Shown here: positions 21,908-32,589 of the stretch, one piece after another
How positions within the stretch are numbered: position 1 is the stretch's first letter
Layout: each line of letters opens with the position of its first letter
Assembly: GCA_947623455.1 (NCBI GenBank)
Contig: OX392538.1
Span: 4,960,001 to 5,024,000 of the forward strand
DNA length: 64,000 nucleotides
Direction of reading: 5' to 3'
Source of the DNA: Mimachlamys varia
Taxonomy: Eukaryota > Mollusca > Bivalvia > Pectinida > Pectinidae
Translations under genes and position numbers: made by a program
The notes under the pieces: generated by a model
Seen by the model: only the letters and a program-made list of their open reading frames with translations
Database searches by the model: none
Told to the model about the DNA's origin: nothing

Positions 21908-22155
21908 GTTATACAATGTACAAATCCGACGTGTCAGAAACAAATCAGTAAGACTGACTTTGCAGGGTTTGACACGAACAAAAGCGTCAGAATTTTTATA
22001 AAAATACCTACTACATGTATCTGGGTATCTTGATTATTTTTAAAGGAATATGTTTTTTCTTCATTTCTCATTGTGGTTGGTGACAATTTAAAACCATTTA
22101 TGTCAACAACACATGTTTATTTGAGCACATTTAACACGGTTACGTGGTCCGGATC

Positions 22156-22198
22156 CTTATCGGAACGTGCTCTCCCCTGTCTGTCACTGGACAGATAA
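22156..22198 (+). promoter_or_regulatory. Upstream GATA pair of copy B
   Basis: CTTATC (22156-22161) and AGATAA (22193-22198) keep the order and the relation to the start codon seen for copy A, although the bases between them differ. Confidence 0.35.
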
Positions 22199-22245
22199 AG
22201 ACTGAGCTGTGCCCTGTACCACCTGAGCCACGATACCTGCCCGCC

Positions 22246-25200
22246 ATGTCGTCCCCCGTCTCCCTCGCCTTCCTCGGCTGTATCCTGGCAGCATCATGTA
22301 CCCTACTGATCGGCTACCCTCTCCACGCTTCCTGTAAAACAACACTGTACGTGAGCATTGTCCTAACATTATATATTACACAGAGTCGGAGACCCGTGTA
22401 AGTGTGGCAGATTTTAATTGTACATAGAATTTAGGACGCCTTCTAGTATAGAGCTGCTGGGAATTTCCCTTAAATAGCTTAGTGGTAGAGTGTCCGACCA
22501 CAGGGACCTGAGAATTTGTTACAGCTAGTTTTGGACCTAAAATAGGGTGTTTAGAGTAATTTTACACATTTGGGGGGTTAAGATCAATTTTCGATAAAAA
22601 TGCCCCCTCCATTGAAAATTGATCTTAACCCCCCAAATGTGTAAAATTACTCTAAACACCCTATTTTAGGTCCAAAACTAGCTGTAACAAATTATCACGT
22701 CCCTGTGTGTCCGACTAGGAACCTGGAGATCGAGGTTCGATCCCAGATGGAAGTACACTATTCTCTTTCCTCTTGCATATGTAACAGGAGAAAGAGAAAA
22801 TTTAGTGTCCAGACCGTTGAGCCCGAGACCTTCTGAACTCTAGACGAACACTCTACCAACTGAGCTACCTGGTCGCCGATGATCGACCCAGTCCAGTTCC
22901 GCTACACATATTAGTTAAAACGAAGAGACATTGTAAAAATACAGAAATTTACATTGAAAGGAAAATTGTTTTTTATATTTTGTAACAGAATTTGCAGTTG
23001 ATGAAAGTTTGGACGGATATATAACTGGTACTTGGTTCGTGCACGTTATTAGTATTGATACAATGTGACATGAATACGTACAATGTATGATCTGACATCT
23101 GTCAGTATTTAAAAGATCTGGTTCATATTTATAGCATCAATAGATGTATAATTAATTACAATCATGTGTATCATGTATATGTATATGAAGAGAAAGAAAT
23201 GAAAAAAAAAGTTTGGGCGGGTGATATAAACGGGATCCAGACATAGTTTAAGGGGAGGTAACCGTGTATTGTAAATGTATCTCATCGGTACAGGAATATT
23301 CATCGAATGATATGATAACATGCTTGAGAACATCATATTTTTATGAGGAAAAATGGATATTAAGCTAAGTAAAATAAAATTTCTCAGCATACATGTATGC
23401 TTCAGTTCGTGTCGTTATGTTCGACATAACGCATGGAGATATACAATCTAACACCACATTGGTTGTTATTTTGTACATTTAGAACATTTTGGATATCATG
23501 TGATGCCGTTAGAACCAGGCTTGTTACGCAGATTAACCGCTGGCAGAGCCGAGACCTTTGTAAGATCAACACCCCTGAACTTAACGAGAAATGTTTATAT
23601 ACAGTGAGTTTTTTTCTGATATATTTCCAACAGCGTACAGACGTAACATATCATCCCCGATTGCAGCATCAAAATTGCTACTCTATCTAAACGCTGTTTT
23701 ATAGTGATGTAGTTGATGTTTGAGTAACTTATATGTTCAATCTGTATCTATTGTTTTATCGTGTGGTCGGTAATAAAACGCTAAATATATCTAAAAATCG
23801 TGACGCGGTGTGTGCGTTTTGATATTGGATTAAAGGGGCATCCCGGGGAAGTCTACAATGAAGTTCTTGAATGAACATGCTGTCTGCACTACCAGATACA
23901 TTTTCCTGTTATTTCAATATTCAAAGTCCACTCAAAATGTGATTATTAGCCACTTGAAAAATTGCATTCCTCGGGAAAGCCCGATAAAAATAGCGCTGAT
24001 CACGCGTCAGTCAGGTGACTATTTTGTCGCAAGTCGACGAGGGGCCCAAAGGGAGGGGACGCGTAATGTTTAGGTCCGATGATGAACCAGGCACAAAATC
24101 CGTGTATACATTTTTTGAATCATATTCACATTAATAATCAGACGTTATTCATATGAAGAAATTTATGTCGACATCTATGCATCATTTATCGACATCAGTA
24201 CCTGGATACAACCATGCATCGCCAGACTGCACTCTTACATGTACATTGTACGTTTAACAGTGTCATGTGGGTTTCCGACGATGACAACCATAGGGCAAAC
24301 CTTAATTTCTGTAAAAAGTTATCTTCACGAATCCTCATTTAGAACCATTTCACAAAAGGTGTGCATGCATTTTAAAGTACAAAAATAAAATGAAATGATT
24401 CCGATTTTTTTTATACAACTCGATGTCTTGAAGATTTTTTTTCAGACTATCTATATTCATCTAAAATCTATCCAACTTTCAGCGTCAACATACTTGAACA
24501 CTTACAATTATATATGTATCACGGAAGTCCGTGCACTCATATGACGCACCACGCACTAAACATGTAGAACACATGTATAATATATATATCAAATTTGGAA
24601 CTTGTCGAGAAGATAATTGTCCAATACTTAATCCATTTGTATACGTTATGATAGCTCCGTTTTCATTTTACTTTTTTTTATATAAATTTAAAGGTTCGTT
24701 AACATTTTCAACACAACTGCAGACATTGGACATATATATGATTTTTTTTTTATAAATTAATGACTTCACTTATATATTGCATATATTTTGATTCATATCA
24801 AATTCAATACCGGGGTCCAAACCCGATACTATTTGTGCAATCCGTATTTTATAGATTAGGTATGACAAGCATTTTTTATCCGCACAGGATGACATAAATT
24901 TATTCATTTTGTCCAAATTGAATCTGTTTGTAATTATACATTAAACTCAATCGCACCTATGCCGGCGTTTTACAACGTAACCCCCTCCACCCCCCCCCCC
25001 CCCATACGGGTTTTCTTGTATGTGAAAAGGTCTTTCTCTTCAGCAATATATTTCAATTATGCCGTTTTACTGAAATATTATAAAGGGAATATTGCAAACC
25101 ACGCTTTCAAGTTTTACACACGCATTTCATGTAACAGAGGAATGAAAGAGTTATCCCTTGGGAGGCCCCAAAACCAAAACAAAACTGTGTCACAGACTAT

Positions 25201-27947
25201 CCAGAAGAAAACTGTAACATGCAAACAATTTGGCTGTTAGTTTCTCCCTTGAATACTTCCCATCCCTCATTATGCTTCCGTAATATAATCCTTACGTTGA
25301 AGTTTGACCATACGGCCACTTTTCGCTTGGTAGTTACATGTAGGTCACGCGGATCGCCATTTTTTGTTTACCGATGTAGCTTGTTATGCGCATGCGTTAT
25401 CATATGTGACGAAAAAAAATTTACATGTCCAAATCGTTGATCAACGAATAGTGATTCCCTTTTTTAATTATTGATTAAAGTTTTTGGGAACATATTTCAG
25501 CGTAAATCGCCCATGAATTTTCCATAAGATTATACGTTTGATTCATATATACAATAATTCTAAATAAGCATAAAAAAATATAGTTTTACCGTGATGCCTC
25601 TTTAACACGTGTTACGAGGAAATAGTTTGTCGTAAATGTTCATTCAAAATTATATTTTTTGGGATTTGTTGTATGTCCCTTTAACTTTTTTTTGATATAC
25701 CTGTTGTACTTTCACCTTTAGATTGTACCCAATGATGTTTTTGGCGGTTTGTCCCTTTAACTTTTGTATATACCTATTGGACTCTCACCTTTAGTTGGTA
25801 TCCAATGACGGGGCCGTCCTTAAAGCCACGCACGAGACCCCTCTCCACCCTTACAAGGATGACGTCCGTTTTACCTTCACCACCAAGGGAAGTGGATGTA
25901 GCGTCGAGGTATGTATACTTGTCACACATATCGATATTTGTGTTGTTAAAGTTAGGAAATGATCATTATAAATACATTTATTTATAACAAAACGTGTCTC
26001 TTGGGCTTCATATATTACATTTATACATGAGTAGAAAATCCAGATATTTTCTTTCGATTGATCACATGATTAAGTAACACAATCAGTGACATTTTAATAC
26101 AGTGTAAGGGACTTTCCGATGACTGCATGTATAAATATATGTAACCTGTCAACCTCATAAAATGAAAGAACGGAACATGTTTTGAAAATTAAAGAATAAA
26201 ATATAAACGAAACCTTACACAGAAACCTGTATACAAAAAGACGATTACGATTAAGTTTTTTGTTTTATAAACACTTAACCTTCTATAACCAGGGCTACTC
26301 CCGATCAGAGACATGGTACGCCTACTGTTTTTGTTTTATAAACACTTTACTTTCTATAACCAGGGCTACTCCCGATCAGAGACATGGTACGCCTACTGTT
26401 TTTGTTTTACAAACACTTTACCTTCTATAACCAGGGCTACTCCCGATCAGAGACATGGTACGCCTACCTGGACTTCGGAACAAACTACTGCAACATGAAC
26501 AACCTCGTAACAGGTAAATATTGGTGGTCATAATGTCAACATGAACAACCTCGTAACAGGTAAATATTGGTGGTCATAATGTCAACATGAACAACCTCGT
26601 AACAGGTAGATGAAACAATGTAGATGCTTATAAAATTTATTTCTATATTATTTGTTTTGCTCGAAATGTATAAATGAAACGTCTACGCGGAGTCTTTTTA
26701 TGTTTTGAAACCATCAAAATGGGTTATGTGGCTTATATGATACTCAACCGTCACGAGCTAGGATATTGTTCTCACATAATATTCAGAAACCTTGTCTAGA
26801 AAGCCATTTTTACCATTGAAATCCTTTAATTCTGATTTCCGAAGGGGTAACATCATTGTCAGAAGTGGGATCGAACGTCATGATAGAAAATGTCGTCCTA
26901 TAGCATGGTGCAGTTTAATTCATTTTTTTCGGCACGGTACATAACATACACATTTTCGTAGTACACGATTTGCAATTATGCAGAACTAGTTTAGTTTTAC
27001 TTCTAAATTCATATATTAAAGGCCCAATATACGTAACTTTCGGCAAAACTTGAAGCGAAAATCAAGCCTTATAACTTATTATATTTATAGATTTAGCTAA
27101 AATTAACTGATATCAGCAATATTCAAGATGAATTCTTTCGTGGTTACCGGTACAGCAGCAGTTGAAACACGCTATTTGTAAACACGCGTCCATTTCGAAC
27201 CGTCTTCTTCCTTCGGTTTGTTGTTGAAGTGGGCCACACCTGAATTATTTTCAATTCTTTGGATTTTTTTGTTCAGAGTTTCTTGTTAGTTACCGCTCAG
27301 GTTTACTTCGTTTTAGGGTTATTTTTTCATGGTTATCAACTGGATTTTTTTCAGAATTTTTCAGAATCACGAAAATTTCCCTGAAGTTACGTACATGTAT
27401 ATTGGGCCTTTAAAGGGGTTTTACGCACCTGACACTTCTGCTCTACATTAGTTTAGAAATGTCAAATGGATTCTAACCTTTTGGCCCCTAGCATCACTGA
27501 AGAGTCATTGGAGGACGAAAGAGCTGTATGATGCAGTTTAATTTATTTTTTCGGCATAGTGTATCTATTCCTAAATTTAAGGGATGCAGCACATGTGTAT
27601 GTGTAACGTCACATCTATATTGACGTCATCCAGTTAAAAGACTGACTATAATAGAACTACTTTGATTTTACAGCCTCTAGTTTGCTACGAAAAGTATATC
27701 AAAAGGTGTATATAGACAAACTAGATTTCTCACTTACTGATACGGTCCGTTTAGTCAACATACATGACCATTTGATGATTTGAAAGAAGACATAATTACA
27801 AATTAAAACACCATCAAAATTCATCAATTTCAACTGTTATATTTTAACACTACAGGATCTGGACTGAGCACTTCTGTGGGATACGCCGAGACTACATCAG
27901 ACGCCATCTGTACCCAGTACTCGTCAGCTAACTGTTCCCGGTACTAA
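22246..27947 (+). CDS. Secreted eight-cysteine protein, complete five-exon gene (copy B)
   Basis: Exons 22246-22346, 23483-23603, 25795-25908, 26435-26513 and 27856-27947 have the same lengths (101, 121, 114, 79, 92) and phases as copy A and also give 168 residues. Thirteen residues differ from A, seven of them in exon 2 (such as Gly37 to Trp and Ser53 to Arg); all eight mature cysteines are kept. Copy A's sequon Asn-Cys-Thr is Asn-Cys-Ser here. The introns are swollen by mobile DNA: a SINE carrying a MITE in intron 1, a 1.8-kb TTAA element in intron 2, and two MITEs in intron 4. Exon 4 has extra partial copies on both sides (see 26258-26610), but the outer parts run into stops, so only the listed splice choice gives the full protein. 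Function is unknown; it is probably extracellular. Confidence 0.83.
22462..22760 (+). mobile_element. tRNA-like SINE head split by a MITE
   Basis: TAGCTTAGTGGTAGAGTGTC (box A-like, 22475-) and GGTTCGATCCCA (box B, about 22733-22744) are the two halves of a tRNA-type promoter. Removing the 209-bp MITE plus one target copy brings them to normal spacing. It lies in intron 1 of copy B. Confidence 0.65.
22499..22707. mobile_element. 209-bp palindromic MITE with 8-bp target duplication
   Basis: It is an almost perfect hairpin: each arm is about 95 bases, starting CACAGGGAC and ending GTCCCTGTG. TGTCCGAC flanks it on both sides (22491-22498 and 22708-22715). An 8-bp duplication with CA...TG-type termini fits the hAT superfamily. 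It interrupts the tRNA-like sequence of the surrounding SINE. Confidence 0.88.
22810..22880 (-). mobile_element. Second tRNA-like SINE head, opposite orientation
   Basis: The reverse strand reads GGCGACCAGGTAGCTCAGTT followed by GGTAGAGTGTTCGTCTAGAG, a clear tRNA D-arm and box A. The box B region (GGTCTCGGGCTCAA) is degraded. It faces the SINE at 22462-22760, so the two form an inverted pair. Confidence 0.55.
23830..25605. mobile_element. 1.78-kb TTAA-flanked element, copy 1 (intron 2 of copy B)
   Basis: The left end TTAAAGGGGCATCCCG and the reverse complement of the right end TTAAAGAGGCATCACG form short imperfect terminal inverted repeats ending in TTAA. The whole block is repeated almost entirely at 32590-34379. 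The shared open frames (for example 23858-24073) have no transposase features, so it is called a non-autonomous DNA element, perhaps piggyBac-like because of the TTAA. A poly-C run lies near its centre. Confidence 0.75.
25700..25740 (+). repeat. Duplicated, decayed exon 3 acceptor
   Basis: TATACCTGTTGTACTTTCAC-CTTTAG followed by ATTGTACCCAATGATG is a worn copy of the real acceptor and first bases of exon 3 (TATACCTATTGGACTCTCAC-CTTTAG, then TTGGTATCCAATGACG), about 70 bases upstream. The coding part stops after some 16 bases. Confidence 0.65.
26258..26610 (+). repeat. Exon 4 of copy B with triplicated acceptor and triplicated donor
   Basis: A 71-bp unit (intron end plus the first 33-35 exon bases) occurs three times, putting acceptors before 26293, 26364 and 26435. 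A 46-bp unit (last 19 exon bases plus GTAAATATTGGTGGTCATAA and six more) also occurs three times, with donors after 26513, 26559 and 26605. Neither period is a multiple of three, and the readthrough frames meet stops in the extra copies. Use of the last acceptor and first donor restores the 79-base exon identical to copy A. Confidence 0.9.
27016..27413. mobile_element. 398-bp TTAA MITE in intron 4 of copy B
   Basis: The left end TTAAAGGCCCAATATACGTA and the right end, reversed (TTAAAGGCCCAATATACATG), are inverted repeats ending in TTAA. No coding capacity. Confidence 0.8.
27410..27613 (-). repeat. Dispersed repeat family E, intron 4 copy
   Basis: It shares with 52767-52964 and 63800-63982 (both reversed relative to it) the TTAAAGGGGTTTTACGCACC end, the GGCCCCTAGCATCACT block, GAGGACGAAA, and the far end with CACATATGCTGCAC. 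It abuts the previous MITE, sharing its TTAA. Confidence 0.7.
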
Positions 27948-28007
27948 ACAGCGAACTGTACCAAGTACTCGTCACGCATCAGTGTGCTTGTTATTTATTA
28001 TTGTCAC

Positions 28008-28013
28008 AATAAA
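28008..28013 (+). promoter_or_regulatory. Poly(A) signal of copy B
   Basis: AATAAA lies 60 bases after the stop at 27947; a second AATAAA follows within ten bases. Confidence 0.55.
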
Positions 28014-28027
28014 GAATAAATAAATTT

Positions 28028-28125
28028 GATCAACCTGCATCGCTCGGATCCCTGTGCCGTCAGTTTCTTCGTCAGCAGACGACATCTTTCACGAAAATCT
28101 CGGTTTCTAGAGCAAGTCCTTTCCA
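28028..28125 (-). mobile_element. Short RT relic downstream of copy B
   Basis: It matches the relic downstream of copy A (9812-9885) and, on the reverse strand, the C-terminal RT region of the YIDD-type family. Confidence 0.6.
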
Positions 28126-28789
28126 GCCATTAGCTTTGTAACTCTTGCAAAACCTGACCCGGGAAGTAGCTGGGGCTGGTTTCAGCAAATATATATGAAA
28201 TGGACAGTTGTGGTTGGCTATTACAATAGACGGGTACAATAAAGTACGTCTAGCCAAGATTCGAGATGGAGTTGCTCCCCTTAGATTAGAAACCTGAAGG
28301 TTTGGCTGGCTAGTAGTGGAACGTACATGTTTTCACTGTCGGAGAAGGAGAACTGTTGTCTTTTAAGTGTTGGTCTTAACAATGATTTAAGGTTTGTTAC
28401 AGCAGCAGGATGTATAACGGAGAAGTTAATGCGCCGGAATAACAACCTGTCTTTTATATGTAATTTTATTCGATTATTTCGTCTGTCATAACTCTAACTA
28501 GCGTGGCGGTTAAGTATTTTACATTGTATTGTAAAAAACACGCTTTAATTATGTATTGTGCACAAAACAGGTGAGATGTAAATAAAATATTTGACTTTGA
28601 CACAACTTGCATAGTTCCGTTTATTATCAGACTAACCAGTTGTTCCGTTCATGTCAAAACTAACTAAGGGGAGACAACACTGAGTGTCCCATTGTGAGAG
28701 ATTGACATTAAACTCGTTTTGCAGCTGTTTTGGTCAGGCTGGACATACACTATTATGGCGTTCTAGACTGTATGTGTGATGTACATAAT
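28126..28789. other. Non-coding spacer
   Basis: No exon, SINE or inverted repeat recognised. The minus-strand frame at 28072-28257 overlaps the RT relic and is not supported. Confidence 0.35.
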
Positions 28790-29305
28790 GATTTAAATGA
28801 CCAATCGCCGATATGATACGCGCGCTTAGTGTTGCGTAAAACTAAACTCGTCACGAATTTCAGCTATAATGCTTAGAGGTGGCATAAAGAAAGTGCTATG
28901 AATACAGGAATACAGTAATGTACTTGAAAGGAACTGAGATAAGAATACTAATCTTACTTTATCAGTCTTGATAGCTGGCCATTTGGCTTCAGAAGTCATG
29001 TATATGTATTTTCATCTACGAGCCAGGTGTTTGTAAACATAGGTCTCTTTTGCATATTATTTGTCATCGTCGGAAGCATAGCGTCAGAGAAGTGTACCGT
29101 GGGTATTCGACGATGATTATTTGTATAGTTGGACGATAAGGGGTTTCTTTATTATTAATAAAAAAAAAAGAACGGAAACAATCAGCTTTTGTCAAAACAT
29201 AGGTATGAATAGTTCATAAGGAGTCCACTTTTATACAATATCTGGCGATATTATTAAAAAGTGAACAAACTTCACTAAATTGACCCTTTAACACTTTTGT
29301 GAAGC
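28790..29305 (-). repeat. Dispersed repeat family D, copy 3 (reverse)
   Basis: The reverse complement runs parallel to 5765-6280: AGGGTCAATTTAGTGAA, CCAGATATTGTATAAAA, GACAAAAGCTGAT, an A/T-rich run and ATGTTTACAAACAC. It ends exactly where the non-LTR element at about 29306 begins. Confidence 0.6.
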
Positions 29306-29319
29306 TGTGACGTAACAGA

Positions 29320-31341
29320 ATGTCAGCAGTTAAGAAGCCCAAACTGAACAAACCCCCTTATTTCAATGGTCAACTTAGAAAAGCGATATACAGGAAACGT
29401 ATGTTTTTTAATAAGTATAAAAGGGTCAAATCTATAGAAAACTGGGAAAATTATAAGAAACAGAGAAATCATGTCACTAAAATCAAAAGAACATCTATCA
29501 GAAATTATTGTATTGAACGTTGTTCTGGAGGACCAAGCTCCAAAGATTTTTGGCCAACTGTAAAACCCTTGTTATCTAATAAATGTAGAAATATAGAAAA
29601 TACAGTACTGCAAGAAAACAACGAAATCATCTCTGATCAAGAAAACATATGCAACATTTTTAACAATCATTTCTCCACTGTAGCCTCGGATATTGGTACA
29701 AACTTAGAACAAGATCCTGATACTGACCTGTCTAGTCACCCTAGTATATGTAGGATCGAAACAACTATGGAAGATAGTACCCATTCCCCATTTGCTTTTA
29801 ACAAGATAGAGACAAAACAGGTCAAAGATATCATCTCGAAATTAAATATAAAGGAGTCAGTCGGACTTGATGGAATTTCTGCAAAAATGTTGAAAGCTGA
29901 ATGTGATGCCCTGAGTAATCCATTATGTAATTATTTTAATCACTGTTTGAGTATAACTTAATTTCCTAATTTACTAAAATTGGCTCAAGCTATCCCTGTT
30001 TTTTTTTAAAAAAATGACCTCCTATGTAAAGAAAACTACCGCCCCGTTAGTATTTTGCCCACAATCTCTAAAGTCTTTGAAAAACTAATTCACAACCAGC
30101 TGGAACCCTTTTGCAACTCTATTTTTAACCCCTACTTGGCGGCTTTCAGGCGGGGCTTCGGATGTCAGTCTACTCTGCTGTGCCTCCTTGAGGACTGGCG
30201 TCAAGCCTTGGATAATGGTAAGTATATAGGAGCGATTCTTATGGACTTGTCCAAGGCTTTTGATTGCATCCCTCATGGATTGTTGCTGGGGAAGCTGCGA
30301 GCATATGGGTTTGATGAACCCGCTACAGATCTCATTGGCAGTTACCTCAGCAACAGATTCCAGCAGACTAGACTGGGGCGCGTCTGCAGTGCCTGGGAGC
30401 CTCTGAGGAAGGGTGGCCCTCAGGGATCTATATTGGGACCACTTGTTTTTAATATATTCTTAAATGATATTTTTATGAGTTTGACAGATAGTAGCCTTTA
30501 TAATTATGCTGATGACAACACATTATCTTACATCGGTGATGTTGCTTCAAAAGTCAAAAGTGTTCTAGAAGAAGAGAGCAAAATTTTAATTGAATGGTTT
30601 TCATGTAATGGCATGAAAGCAAATCCAGAAAAATTTCAAGCCATCAGTATTGGAAAAAGATCAAAAGAACATCTTGAATATTTTAATGTTGAAAACCAAA
30701 ATATACCTTGCAAAGGCACTGTGAAACTTTTAGGTGTAGATATTGACAGTGACCTAAATTTTAGCACTCACATATCTAATATTTGTAGAAAGGCCTCAAA
30801 ACAATTATGTGTTCTAAAAAGAATTGGTTCCCTTTTATCCAAGAAGGCAAAACTCACTATTTTTAAATCATTTGTGTTATCAAATTTTAATTATTGTCCA
30901 CTAGCCTGGCACTTTTGTAATGTCACAAGCACCAGGAAAATGGAAAAGATACAGGAAAGAGCAATACGATTTATTGAAAATGATTATACTTCATCAACAA
31001 AAACATTATTGGAAAAACATAATCTTGATTTTTTACATGTGAACAGGCAAAAAATAATGGCAAAAGAAGTTTTCAAAATTGTAAAAAATTTGGCACCCAC
31101 TTTCATATAAGACCTTATCAAACTAAACTCTTCAAATTATAATTTCAGACAACAACAGACTGCCAGCATACCAAGGGTAAAGACAGAGCGCTACGGAAAG
31201 AGATCCTTCAGGTTTGAGGCGGCCCGGGTGTGGAACAGTCTGTCGAATGACCTTAGAAGGGCGGAAAACTATGGAACCTTCTGCAGGCTGCTCCGCACCT
31301 GGGACGGCGACCTGTGTAAATGCAGGATCTGTTCCCAGTAG
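29320..31341 (+). pseudogene. CR1/Jockey-type non-LTR reverse transcriptase, 5'-truncated and interrupted
   Basis: One continuous frame runs from 29320 to a stop at 31339-31341 but is broken by three in-frame stops (29959, 30007 and 31108). The first part is the linker between endonuclease and RT (W-rich, basic). RT motifs follow in order: SVGLDGISAKML, MDLSKAFDCIPH, GGPQGSILGPLVFNIFLND, catalytic YADD (30505-30516), VKLLGVDID, and a C-terminal segment ending DGDLCKCRICSQ. The apurinic endonuclease domain is missing, so the copy is 5'-truncated. The second stop lies in a run of T and A and looks like a small slip. This is a single dead copy. Confidence 0.88.
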
Positions 31342-32240
31342 TCTTTTGTTCAGTTGTTTGCTTAAGCTTTTATGTTTTTGTTTTTTTTAGTGTTTGTTTG
31401 CTTTTAAATCTAAATTCTAAATTCCTAAATCCTATAATTCTTAATATTTGAACCTGCTGTCCTGTCTCTTTTTTATCCCCCCCCTTTTTTTTTAATTAGT
31501 GCTTGCTTGGGGAGGATAAGAGCGGTCAGGGCAAGTTTAGTAGGTAGGGGCTGCCCAATCACTTGCTTGCTTAGGCCTCTTTTTTTTCCAACTCAAGTCA
31601 CTTTGTAATAAAAACCCCAAACTACTAGGGGAGGTAAATGTGTAACGTCTTTTTTTTAGAGTTCTCTCCCTTTTACTATTATCCTTGTTATTTCTTTTCT
31701 TTTTACGTCAAATAATTATTTATTGATATCTTAACTTTAATAGCATGCAGCACTTTTTACATCACACGTTTCTAGCTCCAATATTCTTACTTATAACTGA
31801 TATCAACATCCCATTTCAATTCACACTATATTAGTGTATATCCTGTCAATTTTTACGCTTTGCTATATTAGCATGTATGTATATTACACTATCATAGTGC
31901 TTTAACATCATCAGTAATACTTGTGTTTAACTATACTAGTATTCATTTATTACCTCCTTTCATACATTTATATTCAATACTACTGTCTGTGATAACTTAT
32001 ATATATGTGCTGCTGTCTTTCCTCTTGCTTTTTATATTAGCAACTAACTTAAGCAAAAGTTTCTATTTCCTGTGATATTTGCTTACTGTTACTCGTCTTG
32101 CTTTATTTGCATGTTTGTTATCCATGTCATGTTATATATTAGATTGTACCATTTAGTTTGTCGCAATAATAGCACTACAGTGCTAATGTTTATTGTTTTA
32201 AATATGCGACTTTAAATAAAAATTCTTGTATCTTGTATCT
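31342..32240 (+). mobile_element. 3' UTR and microsatellite end of the non-LTR element
   Basis: A pyrimidine-rich, non-coding stretch ends in AAATAAAAATTCTTGTATCT and one more TTGTATCT unit. Short tandem repeats at the 3' end are typical of CR1/L2 elements. The end near 32240 is set by the last repeat unit. Confidence 0.6.
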
Positions 32241-32589
32241 AGCGATGTCAGCTCGTGTAAGTTGTGACGCCATTATCGATGCAGCAGGTTTGCTGGTATC
32301 CGACGCAGTGATCCGAGTCAGATGTATGATTTTGACGGCACTGATAGACACTGCCTTCTGGTGTTAAATTGTGACCTCACTTGTATATTATAACCCATTA
32401 TTTTACTCGGGAATCACGTTTGTTAAAAGTCGAACTAACTTTTGAAGCGAATATCTTGGCAATTCTCTATCACAAACAATTTACATTATAAATCAGACAA
32501 ACTAAAAAGTATTAAAATATATTCAAAAGGATGAAATGAATCTCGTAGTCATCACTTCAGGATATCAATGTAGGAGACTATGTACAGTA

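Noticed and set aside
22462..22880. Functional tRNA genes in intron 1 of gene B
   Set aside because: One is split by a MITE, the other has a degraded box B; both look like SINE heads.
23858..24073. Conserved protein because the frame is found again at 32618-32827
   Set aside because: Both frames lie inside the two copies of the TTAA element. Similarity comes from the repeat, the changes include frame-altering ends, and no transposase motif is seen.
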